Below, in pieces: positions 60,263 through 64,000 of a stretch of DNA of 64,000 nucleotides. The notes under the pieces are model-generated. The model ran no database searches and was not told the origin of the DNA. It saw only the letters and a program-made list of their open reading frames with translations. The position numbers and the translations under genes were made by a program. The DNA comes from Microplitis mediator (Eukaryota > Arthropoda > Insecta > Hymenoptera > Braconidae): assembly GCF_029852145.1 (NCBI RefSeq), contig NC_079969.1, forward strand, positions 14,024,642-14,088,641, read 5' to 3'. How positions within the stretch are numbered: the first letter of the stretch is position 1; each line of letters starts with the position of its first letter.

Positions 60263-61136
60263 TGTTACGTCCCAGCCTGCTCGTCAGATGTCTCTGATTA
60301 TTTTTAAATACTAATTACTAAGAGAGCGATCTGAGACCTAACTGATTAATTAAGATGTATATTGATAATTTAGCAAGTTGCATAATTAGTAAGTTACTCT
60401 ATAAAATAGAATAATACCATAATATAATAATATAACATAATATAATAATATAAAATAATGTAACACTATTTAGAATATTTAAAATATGTTGATAAAGTTA
60501 TTTTTCTCTTAATATTTGTTATGTACAAATAAACGCTGACGTCTCGAGTAAATTCTTGAGACGTGCAGTTGCACAAATACCTATTTTGTTCTAAGATAAC
60601 TTTTGTTCATAGATAAGTGACTCATTTGTTAGTAACAAAAACGGAGAAAGCGTGAGAACGGAGCATGGATCATTCGAGAATATTCATTATCTCGATCCAC
60701 CCCTCTATATCGAACGATGCGCGGGCCTGATGCCCAAGCGCCTCGTATTGATAAGAAACTTATTCAAATGTTTCTCGATCAAGAGAAGACAGTCTGAAAT
60801 ATAGAATCATCAAGAGCAGTCAGGCTCAATATTGAAAACTCAACTTCGTTCTCGCCCTTTTGAAGTTATTGTTAAGAGTACATTAACAATTTTATAAATT
60901 ACTTCAACTGTATATTTTCAAATCACTCAAAACTGTTCTTTTATTATTGAATAAATCAGATTAATATATATTAAGAAATATATATATTCAAACAACCGGT
61001 TTATCACAACCACCGAATGGTGGCTGTTCAACCCATACTTAATAATAATTTATAATTATGTGTAAGTTCTCATTACGTCCAATTTGAATCGACCACTCAA
61101 TCACGCCAGCGCCAAAACATCAACGAGGACGTAACA
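60263..61136 (+). repeat. Solo LTR (874 bp) with CTCTC target duplication
   Basis: Perfect inverted ends TGTTACGTCC / GGACGTAACA and a perfect 5-bp duplication CTCTC at 60258-60262 and 61137-61141. No internal domain. The strand is arbitrary. A minus-strand open frame crossing the right end is not a gene. Confidence 0.88.
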
Positions 61137-61141
61137 CTCTC

Positions 61142-61686
61142 TATCAACTACTGGTGGCAGCACTAGCGTATTAATATGTTTGAAAAAAAAGTGACATCTA
61201 AGACAAAAGGCGGAATATTTAAAAAAAATGTTATTAAAAAAATATTGGACTGAAAATAAGAAATAAAAAATCAAATTAGTAATTTGTAAGTTGAATAAAA
61301 GTTCATGATAAAAAAAATACATTAATATTATATAATAAAAGTAATGATTAAATATAAAATAAGTGATTGAGGTGTGCACTTTTGGATCTTCCAACATTTT
61401 TTCGAGGTTACTAACGCACATATTGGACAAAGAAAGTAAAAAATTTTTTTCTTTTCACAATCTCTTATAATTTAATTATTTATTAACATGAAAAATAAAA
61501 ATCACGATTTAAAAAAAAAATAATAACTGTTGACACTTCATACAGTTTGGCTTATGATACATTGACATATATAAATATATATATATCTTATTAAATTGAG
61601 TCTAACTGATAGTTATTAACGTTAAAACTTTAAAAAAAGCTTTAATTCACGCTAAATTCAATATTAAAAAGCTCATAATATTACAT
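61142..61686. other. AT-rich, no recognisable feature
   Basis: Nothing supported. Confidence 0.4.
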
Positions 61687-62110
61687 TTACGCTAGATTAC
61701 GTACTCCAAAATATCGAAATTTACGACTTACACTAGAGACCCGTTGGTATACGGATAGCCTCAGCCTTCTTGAAATTGTTAACAACTGGCTGCCTTTACG
61801 GGTTTCCCGACTATTACTTAAAAATTAATTTGGAGGAGAATTTAAATTTTGCAAAGTATTTTGCGAAGCAATATCGAATAAGCAATGAAGAGAATCACAG
61901 AAATTTTTCTCAACCAAATTTTGTACAGAAGAATTTTTTCTAGCATTATGAACTTGCGTTGTTTAGACAGTCTTTATACAATTTTTCGATTCTCATAATG
62001 GAGTGATGTGAATTGTTTACAGGGAGCAAAAATTTATGCCACACTTTAATAACCTCACAAAGAACAAATTTGGCAGCCTCGCGAATTCCAAGCTTTTCTG
62101 TTCGACGCAT
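61687..62110 (-). pseudogene. Fragment of an insect multicopy hypothetical family
   Basis: Minus-strand ATG at 62110, preceded by an acceptor-like T-run and TAG, gives RRTEKLGIREAAKFVLCEV, VWHKFLLPVNN and MRIEKLYKDCL. After a frameshift near 61960 it continues with NLVEKNFCDSLHCLFDIASQ. An in-frame TAA lies at 61825-61827, then FLSNSRETRKGSQ to a stop at 61687. The order (REAA..V..E....W....IP....R..EK...., then F...L..LFDIA, then FL..R...+G) matches, from memory, an unnamed protein family multicopy in aphids and other insects. The function is unknown. One frameshift and one stop make it a pseudogene. Confidence 0.5.
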
Positions 62111-62760
62111 CTAAAAAAACAAAGATAAAACATCGCGCTTCACAGGTAATTTTGAACCATTTAAATTTTTTGACTCGAAGCCAACAAAATTAATGTATAT
62201 TCGTTGGTTTATTTTCTCAAACATCGTTTTTTTTCTATTAAAAAGATTCACACGTTGCTGTTGTTGCAATAACTAGCTAAAAACTAATTTAACAATCAAA
62301 CCAATAAAAAACTTATTAAACCAAAGGATAATAGAGTCTACTAATTGATGTAATTAAGCGGTAAATTGATTAATGGCGCGGAAATCAATAAATGTACAGA
62401 GGGCGCTAACAGCAAGTTCTCGAAAAAATTTAAATTAAAATCTCAGATAGTCCAAGTAGCTTAATTTCATTGAAAATTTGTTATCAAAACGAATCTTATT
62501 CAAAATATTGTAATAGTACATAAAATATCAATTCAAGTGTAAAAATATAAATATTTTTACATTGTAAGCTAAAACTAAAAATTATCGAACTAAAAATAAC
62601 AGCAATTATATTGAAAATTGTATTTACTTTTGATATCTTGATGATACTACATGTCTTTTATCAATTTATTTTATAATATAGTTGAAAAATCATAAAAATA
62701 TGACTAACTAAGTCTATAAATTTTATGATTTGATACTACTAAACATCTTATCATCTAATT
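62111..62760. other. AT-rich, no recognisable feature
   Basis: Nothing supported. Confidence 0.4.
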
Positions 62761-62764
62761 TTGT

Positions 62765-63057
62765 TGCAAGTTTGATGTGTTAACAAATTTGAACCAAATT
62801 TTTTGTTTAATTTTCGATATTTCAGTTCGTTAAAGCATAAAATCGAAGAAATAAATATTCAGGAGCCTGTAACTTTGTTGTTATTGATGATATAAAAAAT
62901 TGACAAGAACTTTTTTATAGCATTTTAAACGTACTACAAATTTGCCATGTATCATTTTTGTCTTACTCTTACAGTTTAGCAAAAAAAGGCAAAAATCCGG
63001 AAATTCGAATTCCAAAGCTATACAACAAATCAAATATCGATTTTCTTTGGAACACCC
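62765..63057. repeat. Single arm of palindromic element P2, opposite orientation
   Basis: Mirrors 6430-6655 and ends GGAACACCCTAATATATAT. The tip differs from the 6146 copy, so it is a separate copy or a rearranged arm. Confidence 0.6.
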
Positions 63058-63067
63058 TAATATATAT

Positions 63068-63968
63068 TGAGACAAATCGCCTTTTCGCTTGGCGATTCTA
63101 ACCAGCAGTCACCAAGATTCGCGGGTTGAACCCTGGCTTAGGCTGGCCTCTACGAAATTTTTAGTTATAAGACAGAGCAATGGGCTTGGGACCTTGCAAA
63201 GTAAGAACCCGTACTTGTCCAAACTCGGCAACGTATAAAAAAGCTTATCAACTTACCTCACGGCTTATTATAAAATTATAAATTAAACTTATCAATAGTC
63301 GAGTTACTACTTGTAACTCAGTTTATAATTATTAAATCAAACTATTCGGTAGTCTTACAAGTATTTTAGGATAAGGATTGAACAAAAGGCAATGTATAAT
63401 GTAAAGGATTGATTTTTATAAAATTACGCAAGTTTATTGCCAATCATAACAAAAATTCATTTACTTACACTAATTTCCGCAAGGTACAATAAACGCAGTC
63501 CTAGTTGGAACGCCGGATATGCGATCCGTGACCACGCGGAATACGCCGTGTAATACACTGATTTTATTATTTAAATTTAATATCATTTAATATGCGAGGG
63601 GATCGCCGGTAACGTACAGTAAACTTAACAAATCTAACTTGATTTATAATACTTAACTAATACGTAAAAATAGAAGAATATATAGCAAAATATAAAACTA
63701 ATACAATTCAGATTGCCTGATTATTAATACTGAATACAATTAAGACGTCTGAGCGCTAGTTGATCCAGGATCGAAGTGATTGCCAATAATTTTTGGGTGT
63801 AGGACCAGCCTCGGGACTGTCCCCACTTCCACCTGACGGACATGAGTCGACGTGACAATTCGTCATGTGACCACGGCACTATGACGTGTAGAGTTTCAGA
63901 CGGCAACGAGACGGGTGGAAACGGGAACCGCAAGGCTGAGGACAATGAAGACAATTCCCATTGTCTCA
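63068..63968 (-). repeat. LTR, family TGAGACAA...TTGTCTCA, copy 2 (3' LTR of an element leaving the window)
   Basis: 901 bp, same family and orientation as 5245-6139. On the right it meets ATCCCCCCCACC, which on the minus strand is GGTGGGGGGGAT, a polypurine tract directly before an LTR. The element therefore reads leftwards, and its coding part should lie to the right of the window. Confidence 0.65.
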
Positions 63969-63985
63969 ATCCCCCCCACCAAGCC
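63969..63985 (-). promoter_or_regulatory. Polypurine tract of the outgoing element
   Basis: Minus strand GGCTTGGTGGGGGGGAT next to the LTR. Confidence 0.5.
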
Positions 63986-64000
63986 AAGGTTACCCTTTTG

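Noticed and set aside
63724..63987. 87-codon minus-strand frame near the right edge
   Set aside because: Lies across the LTR end and polypurine tract; no motif and not conserved in the copy at 5245-6139.

Overview
The window looks like a repeat-dominated, very AT-rich stretch of an arthropod nuclear genome, most likely an insect. Evidence is the degenerate copies of animal transposon proteins (Penelope-like reverse transcriptase, Ty3/Gypsy pol, ZSWIM/MULE transposase, a DDE transposase with a SWIM-like finger), spliced-looking exons and TA/TG microsatellites. A parasitoid wasp is plausible but is my guess. I found no intact host gene, no tRNA or rRNA, and nothing prokaryotic. Nearly every coding trace is broken.

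Layout. 1-6.7 kb: Penelope-like RT pseudogene, kilobase palindrome, deleted Gypsy element, solo LTR and a palindrome arm, the last four joined through short (TA)n tracts. 6.8-14.3 kb: hairpin element, microsatellite-carrying 'E' elements (ends AACTTCCCGCT/AGCGGGAAGTT), a protein-family fragment, a palindrome and a Tigger-like MITE. 15.3-18.5 kb: minus-strand two-exon pseudogene whose putative intron holds a palindrome and an E element. 18.7-21.3 kb: another palindrome, then an E element split by a palindrome. 22.97-24.27 kb: minus-strand PHD-finger/AT-hook-like gene, one continuous frame cut by two stops. 24.9-35.3 kb: a 0.7-kb inverted repeat 9 kb apart enclosing a folded-back DDE transposase fragment, LTR pieces, hairpin elements and several MITEs ending in ACCCTGATAGCCA. 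35.4-39.4 kb: a MULE-type exon, then a 3.3-kb palindrome with a nested TTAA-flanked element and a captured RWD-domain fragment. 39.7-52.4 kb: a (TA)n hub into which palindromes, a solo LTR and a young Mag-like Gypsy element are serially placed. 52.4-64 kb: further palindromes and LTRs, a ZSWIM/MULE transposase pseudogene, a run of mini-hairpins, a TTAA MITE, a solo LTR, a small pseudogene, and an LTR whose element leaves the window.

How it fits together. The elements form a layered record. Most palindromes end at TA, as for Tc1/mariner-type non-autonomous elements, and four different LTR families sit in ATAT. In two cases a sister sequence inside the window (the other LTR, or the other palindrome arm) preserves the empty site, so the insertion and its target duplication can be read directly. 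The most interesting features are the density of kilobase-scale palindromes (potential hairpin-RNA sources), the TA landing-pad architecture, the E family that spreads TG microsatellites, and the captured RWD and PHD coding fragments.

All family names come from motifs recognised by eye. No alignment or database search was run.
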